A stretch of 64,000 nucleotides of DNA, from positions 19,918,001-19,982,000 of the forward strand of contig JAWQUS010000007.1 in assembly GCA_036365455.1 (NCBI GenBank), written 5' to 3'. The position numbers were made by a program, and so were the translations under genes. Shown piece after piece: positions 22,190-32,935 of the stretch. Numbering within the stretch: position 1 is the stretch's first letter; every line of letters starts with the position of its first letter. The notes under the pieces are model-generated. The model was not told where the DNA came from, searched no databases, and saw nothing but the letters and a program-made list of their open reading frames with translations. This DNA comes from Macrosoma leucophasiata. Its lineage: Eukaryota; Arthropoda; Insecta; Lepidoptera; Hedylidae.

Positions 22190-22352
22190 TGCTCAATGAC
22201 GCTAAAGCGGCTGGGCCGGATTTCGATGAAATGTACACAAGTAGACTATGCAAATTGGCTGTAACACATAGGATACGTTTTATCCCATTCAGAGGTTTCT
22301 TATGGAATTTTTAAGTGCACGCGGACAAAGGCGTTGGCAAAAGCTAGTAAAT
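22190..22352 (-). mobile_element. ACTAGCTG-type element, antisense
   Basis: It ends with CGCGGACAAAGGCGTTGGCA AAAGCTAG, the complement of the family 5' end, and contains the AAGCGGCTGGGCCGGATTTC segment. Confidence 0.5.
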
Positions 22353-22665
22353 CATACGATAATAAATTTAATCATACACCAAGGCACGGCACTAATGACT
22401 AAATATTATTTTGTAAAGACATAAATATAGGTACTTACTATAGGTAACCTCATAACTTAATTTAGATTATCACATTAAAAATCTCATCAGAACGATTAAC
22501 CTTCAAACGGAAGACCGTAATTAATCAATCGGTGAAGTACCTACCTAGTTATCTATTTTTATTTACTATTAATGAATGTTATCATTTAGGATTAGAATAT
22601 TATCAAATCTATAAATATATAGGTCATAGAGTGTAAATGATGTCGCTAATCATGTCTGACGCCAT

Positions 22666-22761
22666 AATTCCAAGGCTTTCAATGTCAATAACCAAAACCA
22701 TTTGGTTATTGACCTTGAACGCCAAATGGTTATGGTTAATGACATTGAATGCCTTGGAATT
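22666..22761. repeat. Long hairpin, two 40-base arms
   Basis: The arm 22666-22705 (starting AATTCCAAGGC) is nearly the reverse complement of 22722-22761 (ending GCCTTGGAATT), with a 16-base spacer. It lies 5 bp from the mariner element. Either a foldback element or a small-RNA-like hairpin. Confidence 0.75.
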
Positions 22762-22766
22762 AAGTA

Positions 22767-24038
22767 TTAGGTTGGGAAAAAAAGTTTCTTCGCATTTTTT
22801 AAGATAATTCAAAACATTTTTTAATATAGTTTATTTAAATTTAACTAAAGTATGTATGTACCATTTTGTTCGATAACCTTTTGCCATCTTGTAGGTAGGG
22901 ACATGATCCCATTGCTATAAACATTTTGGGACTTCTCATCAAAATACCGCGACAAGTGGATTTGGCAGTCCTCTCGTGATGTTAACCTAACATTGCATAA
23001 AGAATTCTGAAGAGACCGAAACAGGTGGAAATCTGAAGGTGCAAGGTCAGGACTATACGGCGGATGCATTAACACCTCCCAGCCAAACTCTCTTAATTTT
23101 TGCTGAGTGGCTATAGATGGAGGTCCAGCGTTATCATGATGAAACACCACACCCCTTCTGTTTATCAATTCCGGCCGCTTTCTCTCAACTTCTTGCTTTA
23201 ATCTCATCAGTTGTTCGCAGTAGAGTTCAGAATCGATAGTCCTGCCTGGTGGTAATAGCTCATAATGAATAATGCCCTTCCAATCCCACCACACACACAA
23301 CATCACCTTATTGCGAGTTAACACAGGTTTCGCCACAGTCTGTGAAGCCTGACCGGCCTTTGACCACGACCTTTTTCGCACGTTCTTGTCGTACGTGATC
23401 CACTTTTCATCACCAGTTATCAGCTTCTTCAAAAATGATTCGGTTTCATTACGTCGTAATAAAGAATCACAAATGAGTACACGGTTCATTAGGTTTCTTT
23501 CAGTGAGCTCGTGAGGTACCCAAATATCGAGCTTTTTTTGTACCCAGCTTTTTTCAAATGCGCCAAAACTGTTTTGTGATCAATTCTCAGTTCTTCAGCT
23601 ACGTCGTAACAACTGATATGTCGATCTTGCTCCACTTTTTCAAAAATGGCATCCATTTTATCCGTAATAAGCCGACCAGAGCGAGGTGTATCTTTGACAT
23701 CAAAATTTCCGGATTGAAAACGCTTAAACCAAATTTGTGCTACTCTCACAAACACTGCACTAGGTCCATAAACATCGCAAATTTTTTTCGCGGCTTGCGT
23801 TGCATTTTTAACTTTTTTGTAGTAAGATTTTAAAATGTATCTTCATTTCTTCATTAGATTCACTCATCTTGACAGTACGAAAATCAAATGAAAATCACAC
23901 ATTTGCCAAATTTGAATTTGGAATTATGTTCTTTAAAATTTGATGCCAAAACCAGCCAGATACAAATACTACAGCCAAAGAGATTTTATTACAAGTTCAT
24001 ACATACTATAATACGAAAAGACTTTTTCCCCAACCTAT
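22767..24038 (-). mobile_element. Mariner-family DNA transposon, inactive copy
   Basis: It is 1272 bp, the usual mariner length. The terminal repeats TTAGGTTGGGAAAAA (left) and the complement of TTTTTCCCCAACCTAT (right) agree apart from a few bases, and a TA lies on each side (22765-22766 and 24039-24040) as the expected target duplication. The interior encodes a broken mariner transposase on the minus strand. Confidence 0.92.
22845..23878 (-). pseudogene. Mariner transposase, frameshifted
   Basis: The frame from about 23878 (MSESNEEMKI) soon meets a stop. An open piece at 23489-23755 carries the helix-turn-helix region (WFKRFQSGNFDVKDTPRSGR, HKTVLAHLKKAGYKK). After a frameshift a second piece, 22845-23489, carries the catalytic domain (TGDEKWITYDKN, FHHDNAGPP, SPDLAPSDFHLF). 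The spacing between the second and third catalytic Asp is 33 residues, one fewer than the family's D34D. Dead as it stands. Confidence 0.9.
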
Positions 24039-24176
24039 TATTTACCTTGGAGTAGCATTTATAGTGGCTAACTACCATTAGGGCTGAGGACTGAGGTTGT
24101 TAACAACATTAAAATTCCTATAGGTTCACCACGTTATGACCACGTGGTCTCTTTCCAGACGAGATAAGAGATAGAG

Positions 24177-24260
24177 TAGTGGCGGATTAAGGAGGGGCCG
24201 GCACGGGTGGTCCGCCATGGGCCTTCGGTTCTGGGGGCCTCGGGGAGTGTGTGTAATATT
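24177..24260. mobile_element. Fragment with GTGGCGGATTAAG end
   Basis: GTGGCGGATTAAGGAGGGGCC resembles the right end of 49366-49592 read on the other strand (CCAGTGGCGGACTAAAAGGA). Only one end is clear here. Confidence 0.45.
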
Positions 24261-25159
24261 TTATAATGCTCCTTTAGAATATTACACACACTCACACTAC
24301 CATACATTTGACAACACAATAACACCATAAACCAACCTAGGATCGTTTTAGAATTCAAATTTTGTTATATTTCATGCATAGGTATGTATTGCGGTCGAAT
24401 TTCGACCATTGGGCGATCACAATTAGAAAATAAATACAGATCTTGGATATGAATCTCTTGTCTTGAAAGGCCTCCTTCATCTTTTTCCACTTTACCATAT
24501 TCTTTCTCTTTTCTATCCAATCTCCACCATAAATTGTGGTTATAAAAAAAAACACCGTTTAATTAATGGGTCTTCCAACTTTCCTTTTGCCTCCGGTCCT
24601 TTTCACCGTAGTTTTTGAGGCATTTTCAAGTTTTCGTACCTACCTACCATTCTCGTACACTCGTACGTATCAGTTTCAATTTAAATTTCAGTTCAAATTT
24701 CAGTTTCAAATTACAAAACTTACAAACACAACATTTCCATCTCTGGAGTTCTGGAATTTGGGTATCAAAGAGTATACAATTTAAATTTACCGCCGTACTT
24801 CATCTATGCCTTTGTATGATGCGTGTTTCAGTTCACGCAAACTTTTTATTATGACAATGAATATTTAATATTTATGTTTGAAATTCTATTTAAAACAATA
24901 TGATTACTTGCTAAGTAAAAATAATATTAAAACTGCCATTTTAGTCTTGTTCAATTATTTTTACAATAATACACTTTTCATTGGAGACAGGAGAATAGAA
25001 ACCCTAGCATAACTTGTACAGCCAGGATTTTTTTTTTTCAATGAGCAACACTTTAGTTGTTTTCTTTCCTTCAAGCGAGTTTAGCGACTACTGAATTTTG
25101 AGTTGTTTATTTTTATTTAATTTATTTTTTACGCTTCAAATATTCTTTATGAGAACGTC
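24261..25159. other. Upstream region of the BTB gene
   Basis: AT-rich. At 24670-24715 there are tandem imperfect copies of TTTCAGTTCAAA-like units. The promoter and 5' UTR of the gene at 25160 should lie in this stretch, but I cannot place them. Confidence 0.35.
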
Positions 25160-28100
25160 ATGGCTAACCAGGAGATAAGTCTCAAATGGAATGGATATCA
25201 GAGTAACATATTAACCAACGTGAAGGAATTGTTTAAGGACGAGGGCTTGTCGGATGTCACGCTTGTATCAGAGGGCCACAGTTTTCGGGCTCACAAAGTG
25301 ATTCTTTCAGCGAACAGTTCAGTTTTCAGGACAATATTTCAGGTAAAGTAAAGATAGAATTGAATTTGGAATAGTATAACTGCATTTAATTCTCCTATTC
25401 AAATTTAACGCCCACACACGGTTTTTGCAGCAAAATCCCCACAAAGATCCAATTATAGTACTTCATGATATCAACACAGCATCCTTGCGGACTCTGCTAA
25501 CGTTTATGTACAATGGGGAGGTGAATGTGACTGAAGAATTCCTGCCAGTGCTCTTGAAAACAGCTGATATTTTGAGGATCTGTGGTTTATCCACTGGGAA
25601 TGACACGAGCAAAGATGACGACGTAAGTATATTTTATTTGTAATGAAAGTGACAAACATGCATGCAGTGCATCAACACTGATACTAATATAGCCAGTATG
25701 GCCAAACTATATTATGTAAACAAAACAGTATGAAATAGTGGGCTCAGAACAATACTAACCTCACATAAAAATTACCAATAACTGATAACAGTATGTTATT
25801 CTGTTACGGTTTTGTTCAGAGCTGCATGTAAGTCATTTGTATGGAGTTCCGTCTCTTAATCTGTTAGCTGCATTTGACCAATATCAGCACCAAACAAGAT
25901 GAAATCAACTGTCATCTCGTCACTCGTGAGCTGATTGAATTGAATATAGCCTACTTGCTTGAAAAACCTCAGACATCAATACAAGAATCAAAGATCTTTT
26001 TCTTTCTTTACTCTTTCTTTTGGTAAATGCAATGAATTGCTGTATCTGAGGCGTGGATTTGTCTGAAATTACAGACTCATATCATTGCTCCGGCTTTGCA
26101 CAGGTGCAAATAATATCTTAAAGCCTATGTCACTCAGTGAAGGTGCAGCTTATGGATTTAAATTATTCTTAGTAAATGTATGTTTAAAGAAAACAAGTAC
26201 TCCAACTTATTCCTACCACAAAATTCTGAGGTAGACTCTGCTCATTCTACCTGTATTCAATGTACAACAGCCATTGTAATCACACTAAACATAGTATTTC
26301 TGATTCTGCAAACTACCAAATATTACAATTTAGTGGTAGATATAAATATAAGGTAATGCAATAGTCGTTGTCTTCTTGAGCACTGGTACTGCAGTTCTAA
26401 GATCAATTTAAAAAATTAATAAAAATCTCAATATTTTTTTTTCCCAGAAAACAAATCCAGGTCAGACAAAAAAACGTAAAAAGAGTGAACAAGAAGACAG
26501 CAGTAACAAGAGTAAAAAGCCAGCCGTAGCTGCGTCTAAGACTGATACTGCTTATGACGTTATAACTTCAATTTCTATGAAGAACACTGTAAGTACACCA
26601 ACAGTGACCTTACCATCATAATTAATGTAGTAATTAAATTTGCGGATTTTCTCACGAATAACAAACACTCCCAAACTTCTCCTATAAACCTGACGTTTCG
26701 GTCGCTTTCCAGCTACCGTGTTCACGGTTGAATGTTTTTTGTATATGCGAGAAAATCCGCAAATTTAATTTCTACAATGTATGAATGAAGCTCACGAAAA
26801 CCTGCAAAAACGTTATCATAATTAATTCTAAGAATTCCAAGATTATTTATCATTTTGGAACATGAATAAAATAAATCAAAATAAACTAGTACAGTGCACT
26901 TCCAGAAATATGAGATTAGGGAAGAGAAAATCAGCTATTTTCGAGTTCATAGACCTTTATCTCTGCTGCACACTGCCTGCATTAGTACTACCAGTGCAGT
27001 ATTTGTCAAAACTTGATAAGAATAGTTGACAAACATCACATAGGCAATATGCGAGAGAGATAATGCTTCACCAGAGGTTCTGAAACAATTTTTCTTGTAG
27101 ACCCCTTTCAATTTTTTTCTGATTTCGGTGAGCCCCCTTGCTAACATTTATATCACTTTCCCATATGTCCCATTTTATTTACGCATATATGTAGACCCCA
27201 TCGAGTCTCCCATGGACCAGGGGGTCTATATGGACCACTTTGGGAATCACTGCTCTATACTGTAGAATCTACAGAGCTATTGAGGATTTAATATAAAATG
27301 AAATCAAATGGTTGATTGCATGTCATTTATCTTGTGTACATTACACTTAAATGATTATTGAAAATCAACTCATCAACTGTCGTGGTCTTGTGAATTTTAT
27401 CTTAACATTATGCTAGACAATTTTGAAAAAAAAAATGTTTTATTTCAGTGAGTCTAGCTTGCAGAAACCAAAGAACATATTGCGCTGTTGAAAGTTACAC
27501 CACAATATTTAATAACTTATTTATGAAATAACCCAAAATTAAACAGAATTGTTATTGGAAACTTATTTCAAATAAGTTTGCTGGTGTTCTAACCTGATTC
27601 TTATACATTGTTTATGTGTGGTCCTTAATTCCCCTAATAAAATTAGAATTAACTCAAAACCAAAACTCAAAAATTTATTTAATTACTTGGAAATAGTAAA
27701 ATTTGCTTATGCTAGGTCAAATTACAAATATGAAATTAAAGCGAATAACAACTGATATGTTGATTAATATATGTCAAAGTAAACAAAATAAAATAAATAA
27801 TGGTCCAAAAAATACTTAATAATTAAAATAGGTATCAACAGAATGTGCCATACTCGCTTTTACAAAGGGCAAGATAAGACTAAACAAAAGAATAAATCTT
27901 TATAATATTTTATATTTTAGTTATTTATACTGAAAACAATTGTACAAATAATATATTTGGAAATGCGTGTATGTTCTTATATTAGGTGTGTAATTTTTTC
28001 AGAATATAATCCCCAAAGTTGAACCAATAGATTCACCATTAACAGATTATTCTGGAGAGAACACAAATGATACAGACATAGCAGTTCTTGAAGATGGCAT

Positions 28101-31100
28101 GGATAAAAAACATATAGTCGGTCCCGAAAACTTTTCAAAGTCTATACATAATTGTGGTAATAATGAACATTGTGTGAAGAAATGGATTAATGAAGTTAGC
28201 AGTACACAACCATGCCTTAACAATGTTATTAATGAAAAAAATATCAACATAAATGTAGTTGACGATGATAAAGAGAGCATTGAGATAGATAAGGAAGTGG
28301 AAACAGTTTTGCAAAGTGGGACAATAGTTGAATCACTCAGTATTGCAACAGAGAATTTAAATTTAGTTTCCAGTGAAGCACAGAGTATAAAAGGTAGATA
28401 TTGTAACAATAAGTTGTTATTATAAAATATCTAATTAATTAACAACTAATTAAATTAAAACCATTATTTATCTATATAAAAATGTGCATCTTTACAAGTT
28501 AGATGAAACTTTATTATTATAATGATGGTGGGGTCAAAAGTCTTAGGAATTGGTGTGCATGTATGAAGAGAATGATGAAGGTAGATGTGGCGCGGGAGGT
28601 GTATCAGGACCGGGATATCTGGCGCTTTACACTCTCTGCCTACCCCGTTAGGGACCTGGCGTGAAGATACATACATATATTTATTGTTATACACTACCAA
28701 AAACTGTAATGAATTATTGTAAAGAAATCCATTGCGGGAGTGTCAAGCCTCGGTAGTGATTATGATTTGTTGTATTGAGTATATTGAGTAATCGATTATA
28801 CTAAAATGAGAATTCCAGCTTTGTTTAATATGTTTTTATTATAAATGATTATTATGTTGTTATAATTTGGGCCTCAATGGAATTTAATGTCATTTTCAGA
28901 AAAGTCCACTACTTGCTATGCAAACCCATCATTTCCTTGTCCATTCTGTCCGAGGGTATACAACAGCTGGGGGTACAGAAGAAGACATGTTAAATCCAGG
29001 CATATGACTAATAGGTAAATCAGATAAAATTATTATTTGTTTAATTTTTTTATGTTATATAAGGTGGCAAACAAGCTTGCAATTCACAAGGTTGCACCAC
29101 AATCTTTGTTTTTTTTTTTAATGTAATGGATGTGGCAAACAAGCATGCAGTTCAATTGATGTTAAGTGATGACTGCAGCCTAAAGACACCCACACAAAGA
29201 CCAAGGTCGAAGTGCAGATGCGTTACCACCCCTGTGGCCTAAGGTGTTATGCCTCTGTTCCGGAAATTACAGAGCCGTACATTACCACCTGACCGGAACA
29301 CGATAGTGCTGAACACTACCATTTAGCATCTTTGTTAAAGTTAAAGTTATTGTGACATATCACATCCTGCTCTAACTTTAACAGATTTCTTTAAGTTAGA
29401 AAAGGATGTGAAATGTTACAATAACTTTAACAAAAATTGTGGTGCAACCCGGACTAAGTGTTTTTGTTGTAAGTTACTGCAGCCTGCACAAAAACCAAAG
29501 ATCAAAATGCAGATGTGTTGCCACCTCTGAGGTCTTTTGCCTCTGTAACAGAAATTCGAGGTCCAGACAACCCATTCCTTTGAATAAGCATTTGAAAAGA
29601 GTTAACCGTTAGAGTTGGTTAACCTTTGTTCGGCTTAATCACTATAGAGGTATGCCTTTTGATAGGGTTAACTTTTTTGTTATGTAATGAAGGTGGCAAA
29701 CAAGCATGCAGCTCACTTTGTTAAGTGATGAGCTGCAGCCTTAAGACACCCACACAAAGACCAATGGTAAAAATGCCCTGAGACCTTAGTTATACCTCTG
29801 TGATAGTTATTACGAGGCTATAAACTCAAACTCAAAAATTTATTTAATCACTTGGAACTTATAGAATTTGTTTGCGATAGGTCAAATTACAAAATATAAA
29901 AGGAGATGTTGCGAGCTCGGCTCTAGTTCGTACACGTCCTCAAAAAATGGGTAAATTAAAGAAGAATCCGAAAAAAATACAATGAATTTATTCAAGAATA
30001 TATTTTAGAGTTACTACCACATTTAATTCAATCGATTTTATCATTTTTAACCATATTCAACATGGCGGCGATACAGCCGACTCATCTTTAAATTGGAAAT
30101 CGATTAGTTTAAGTTCTTAATATTAACACATGAAATCGATTTCGATAGTTTTTTGAAAATATTAGTGTTTGCTCCAAGTACTATATAATCAAAAAACAAT
30201 TAAAAAAAAAATGTCAAAATGACATCGCCCGCCATATTCGCCCATATGCGCCATGTTGGTTTGAGTTGCAATCCTAACTGCAAATAATATTTTGTAACTG
30301 CAAACAAAGCTAAATAAGTGAAAATATGCAGTAAAAAACGTTTTTATATTGATTTTGTCTATTCATGATATTGTGTACAATACATGGCCGGAGGTCCATA
30401 CATTTTTGCAACATCTCTTTTAAGCGAATAACAAGTGATGCGTTGATTAATATGTCAAAGTAAACAAAAATTTAATAAATAATAGTAATAACCATAAATA
30501 CTTAATAATAAAAATAGGTATCAACAGAATGTTCCGTACTCTCTATTACAACCGGCAAGATAAGACTAAATAAAATAATAAAGGACATTCTTTGTCATTC
30601 ACTGGCAGAGTTCCAAAGCCCACATATATACATTACCATCTAACCGGAATACGATGGTGCTGAACACTACCATTTTTCGGCCATTTTTTTCAATTTTCTC
30701 TGTCTGTCTGTTTGTCTGTTTGTTCCCGCTAATCTCGGGAACGGCTTTACCGATTTTGACGGGACTTTCACTGGCACATAGCTTATGTAATTAGGAGTAA
30801 CTTAGGCTACTTTTATACTAGCTGCGCCCACGACCTCGTCTGGGTAGATACTGAACAACCATAAATTCTCACGCGAACGAAGCCGCGGGCACAGCTAGTG
30901 TTAAATAAAGTTGGTGGCATTTTGTTTGATATAGGTTTATTACAGTGCCTGTGTATAGTGAAATAGAATAACAGTGCGAAAACACGGCCTTTCAGGTTGC
31001 CTCCAAAACTTCATTGTAAATGTTCTGGTAAAGTAGCCATCGCTTTACTCGAATTCCTGACTGTGACTCTGACTGACTCTGACTTTTACGCTGTTTATTA

Positions 31101-31447
31101 CGAATACGAAATATCGATTTACTTGACACTGGCAATATGCGTAATAGCGATGCCATTATTTATATTGAAAAAAAAAAACTACCCCCACTAAATCATGATT
31201 GTACAACTAAATGATTATTGATTGCAGATTATCGTGTAAATGGTGTGTGTCGGTGCTGCCATCAACCGGCGCGTGGTATTCTCACGCGACCCGAGCTCAC
31301 GGGGTACCACATGAAGAGGCCCGCAACTCCTTAGTGGTGATGGTCGAGGCCCACGCCGTCCTCACCTTGAACGAGCCCAGCGTCGCCCAGCTGTTGGGAC
31401 AAGTGGGCATGGCGGATGCCAATGGTATCACCGAGAAGAGCAACTGA
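25160..31447 (+). CDS. BTB domain / C2H2 zinc-finger nuclear protein, 6 exons, 413 residues
   Basis: Exons 25160-25342, 25431-25622, 26448-26588, 28003-28393, 28900-29014 and 31228-31447 join with consistent phase. Residues 1-125 form a BTB domain of the insect tramtrack / broad / lola type (ISLKWNGYQSNILTNVKELF, LSDVTLVSEGHSFRAHKVIL, TLLTFMYNGEVNV). The domain pairs with itself and recruits chromatin partners. Exon 3 gives a basic nuclear-localisation-like run (KKRKKSEQE ... KSKKP). Exons 5 and 6 each give one C2H2 finger: FPCPFCPRVYNSWGYRRRH and CKWCVSVLPSTGAWYSHATR, both C-x2-C-x12-H-x4-H. A two-finger BTB protein is a DNA-binding transcription factor by family knowledge; the specific orthologue is not clear to me. 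ATG context is GTCATGG. Loci of this type often have alternative finger exons; none other is seen here. Introns 4 and 5 are full of repeats. Confidence 0.9.
26955..27075. mobile_element. Relic of the 255-bp MITE (BTB intron 3)
   Basis: CTTTATCTCTGCTGCACACT, GCGAGAGAGATAATGC and the spacing between them match the copies at 32677 and 33737. The ends are lost. Confidence 0.6.
27650..27930. repeat. Dispersed repeat B, uninterrupted copy (BTB intron 3)
   Basis: It starts at AACTCAAAACCAAAACTCAA, passes TTGGAAATAGTAAAATTTGC and AAGCGAATAACAACTGATAT, and ends near GGCAAGATAAGACTAAAC. The second copy at 29826-30600 is split by a DNA transposon. Confidence 0.75.
28516..28682 (+). mobile_element. LINE family L 3'-end fragment (BTB intron 4)
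   Basis: Sense orientation: GGTGGGGTCAAAAGTCTTAGG through GGGACCTGGCGTGAAGATAC to an ATACATAC tail. Confidence 0.8.
29089..29457. mobile_element. Inverted-repeat element split by a SINE (BTB intron 5)
   Basis: The left end GGTTGCACCACA and the right end TGTGGTGCAACC belong to the family of 7590-7740. The SINE-like insertion starts 20 bp inside the left end. Confidence 0.85.
29111..29327 (-). mobile_element. SINE-like family A with a 9-bp target duplication
   Basis: ATCTTTGTT occurs at 29102-29110 and again at 29328-29336, directly flanking the T-rich (A-tail) start and the truncated end of the insertion. This shows that family A moves by target-primed insertion. Confidence 0.85.
29672..29825 (-). 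mobile_element. SINE-like family A, 3' part (BTB intron 5)
   Basis: TTTTTTGTTATGTAATGAAGG, then the antisense core up to AGACCTTAGTTATACCTCTG. A ~45-bp tail fragment of the same family lies at 29045-29088. Confidence 0.65.
29826..30600. repeat. Dispersed repeat B, split by a DNA transposon
   Basis: The left part (AACTCAAACTCAAAAATTTA ... CAAATTACAAAATATAA) and the right part (AAGCGAATAACAAGTGATGC ... GGCAAGATAAGACTAAATAA) together reproduce 27650-27930. The insert is 29898-30421. Confidence 0.75.
29898..30421 (+). mobile_element. Internally deleted DNA transposon (family of 1-2215)
   Basis: The terminal repeats AAAAGGAGATGTTGC (left) and GCAACATCTCTTTT (right) agree with one inserted base. 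The sequence at about 30275-30345 matches window bases 1-80, and 30346-30417 matches 2135-2215, so the long copy's interior has been removed here. Near the left end ATGGGTAAATTAAAGAAGAA opens a 12-codon frame (MGKLKKNPKKIQ, stop), possibly the start of the lost transposase. Confidence 0.75.
30600..30816. mobile_element. Fragments of SINE-like family A and an ACTAGCTG element
   Basis: 30620-30680 contains ACGATGGTGCTGAACACTACC, an antisense family A piece. 30690-30800 has TCTGTCTGTCTGTTTGTCTG and CTCGGGAACGGCTTTACCGA, the antisense 3' end of an interspersed element. Confidence 0.5.
30817..30899. repeat. 83-bp foldback element, second copy
   Basis: ACTAGCTGCGCCCACGACCTC ... GAAGCCGCGGGCACAGCTAGT. 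It is the same length as, and inverted relative to, the copy at 9154-9236. Confidence 0.8.
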
Positions 31448-31468
31448 GGTATGAATTTGGAGTATACA

Positions 31469-31595
31469 TAACGTGACCAAATATCGGGATATTCGCTTCC
31501 CAAAAGCTTTCCTGGGACACCGGGACGGGCTGCATGAAAACGGGACTGTCCCGTTCAAAACGGGACAGTCCCGTTTTCATGGTATGGTCACGTTA
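31469..31595. mobile_element. hAT-like MITE with 8-bp target duplication, in the BTB 3' UTR
   Basis: TAACGTGACCA ... TGGTCACGTTA ends, flanked on both sides by AGTATACA (31461-31468 and 31596-31603). The 8-bp duplication is the hAT hallmark. It starts 21 bp after the stop codon of the BTB gene. The interior holds a GGGACTGTCCCGTT...AACGGGACAGTCCC palindrome. Confidence 0.88.
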
Positions 31596-31811
31596 AGTAT
31601 ACATTTCGAGTTGTGGAATATTTGAACTCCTGTATAAAGCGGTTTCTGAGTTTTCCATATTTGGGACACCGGGACGGGCTGCATGAAAACGGGACTGTCC
31701 CGTTCAAAACGGGACAGTCCCGTTTTCATGGTATGGTCACGTTAAGTATACATTTCGAGTTGTGGAATATTTGAACTCCTGTATAAAGCGGTTTCTGAGT
31801 TTTCCATATTT
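31514..31811. repeat. 149-bp tandem duplication
   Basis: GGGACACCGGGACGGGCTGC at 31514 recurs at 31663, followed by the same ~149 bp including the MITE right end and AAGCGGTTTCTGAGTTTTCC. The copies look almost identical, so the duplication is recent. Confidence 0.9.
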
Positions 31812-31892
31812 GATTGGCTATTGATTGTAAATTCTCCAACGTAGCCTCGTCATTCCTATAAAACAAGCGGCAAAAATAAGTCTTATAATTAA

Positions 31893-32000
31893 GTTTCAGG
31901 TGGTAACGCATCTGCATTTTGACCTTTTTTTGTAAAGACTGCCGTACTTACCATCCATGTGAACTGTATGTACATTTGCCACTATTATTATATAAATAAA
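31893..32000 (+). mobile_element. SINE-like family A, diverged fragment
   Basis: GGTGGTAACGCATCTGCATTTTGACC, then AACTGTATGTACATTTGCCAC and an A-rich end. An AATAAA at about 31993 could serve as the BTB gene's polyadenylation signal. Confidence 0.5.
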
Positions 32001-32098
32001 AATATATTTGTATTTTTAAATATGTTACAAACTCAATAATCTTGAAATTGACTTGGCACTGTCAATCCTTATCTATGAGGGTTCTTGTTACCTCAAGT

Positions 32099-32391
32099 CA
32101 TAGAGCAACACGGGCCACCGGCCGCGGCGGACTGGAGGGGAGTAGCCATAGCGTTTATTACCGATGCAAAACAGTCTGTAATTTTTTGCGGAGGGAAATG
32201 CGTGCGACACACACGCACGCTACAAAAATCGTCTATTACTACGAAACTCATACCTTGGCATTAACAAAATACAGAAACAATTTCATGCACACATTTAAAC
32301 ATCTAGGCGACAGGTATAGGCCCATTTGGGCTTGTACTTTGACAGAGGGGAACGCCTGCATATGGCTACTCCCCTCCGGTGTTGCTCTATG
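32099..32391. mobile_element. 293-bp hAT-like element with 8-bp target duplication
   Basis: CCTCAAGT at 32091-32098 and 32392-32399 flanks the ends CATAGAGCAACAC and GTGTTGCTCTATG. The inverted ends continue as GGAGGGGAGTAGCCATA, but the left one carries an ~18-base GC-rich insertion (about 32112-32132). It is non-coding apart from a chance open frame. Confidence 0.88.
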
Positions 32392-32676
32392 CCTCAAGTC
32401 AATGTAGCATGGATGTGATGAAGAACTTTACTCTCTTATACATATAAGATACCAATTACATAACTTATATTTCGATTGGTAATGCAATTGGACAAGTTAT
32501 AAACCAATAGTCCTGTCAAAAAGATAAACTGCTTTCAAAGGAATCTCATAAACAGGCAAAAGTCGACCCAATTATGAAACGAAACTAAACATGGCAGCCT
32601 TTGTCATGTCTTGATCACTCGTTGCTGTCCAGTTTGAAACAGACAAGATATCAAATATTATTGATTTGAATATGTA

Positions 32677-32935
32677 CAGTATCCAACAATAACAAATGCC
32701 CATCGAGCTTTGGAAAGACACAATCGGCTAGTTTCGCGTTGGTAGCGCTATCTCTGCTGCACACTGCCTACGTAAGCACTGATAGTCCGGTATTGGTTAA
32801 AACTTGATCAAAATGGTCGAGAAACGTCAGATAAGTTGTGTGCGAAAGAGATGACGCTCTACAGAGCCGAAATTATCCGAAGTCTCTCTCCTTAGGTCGA
32901 TGTGTAGTATATCTTGCTGAGTATGTACTGTTTTT
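32677..32935. mobile_element. 255-bp MITE, second copy
   Basis: ACAGTATCCAACAATAAC at the left end, CATCGAGC, GCGCTATCTCTGCTGCACAC, ending GTATGTACTGT. Reverse orientation relative to 13851. Confidence 0.8.

Noticed and set aside
22769..24041. Intact, possibly active mariner
   Set aside because: Stops and a frameshift in the N-terminal part and altered catalytic spacing rule out activity.
28047..28409. 120-codon minus-strand frame
   Set aside because: Antisense shadow of BTB exon 4, which joins in phase to its neighbours.
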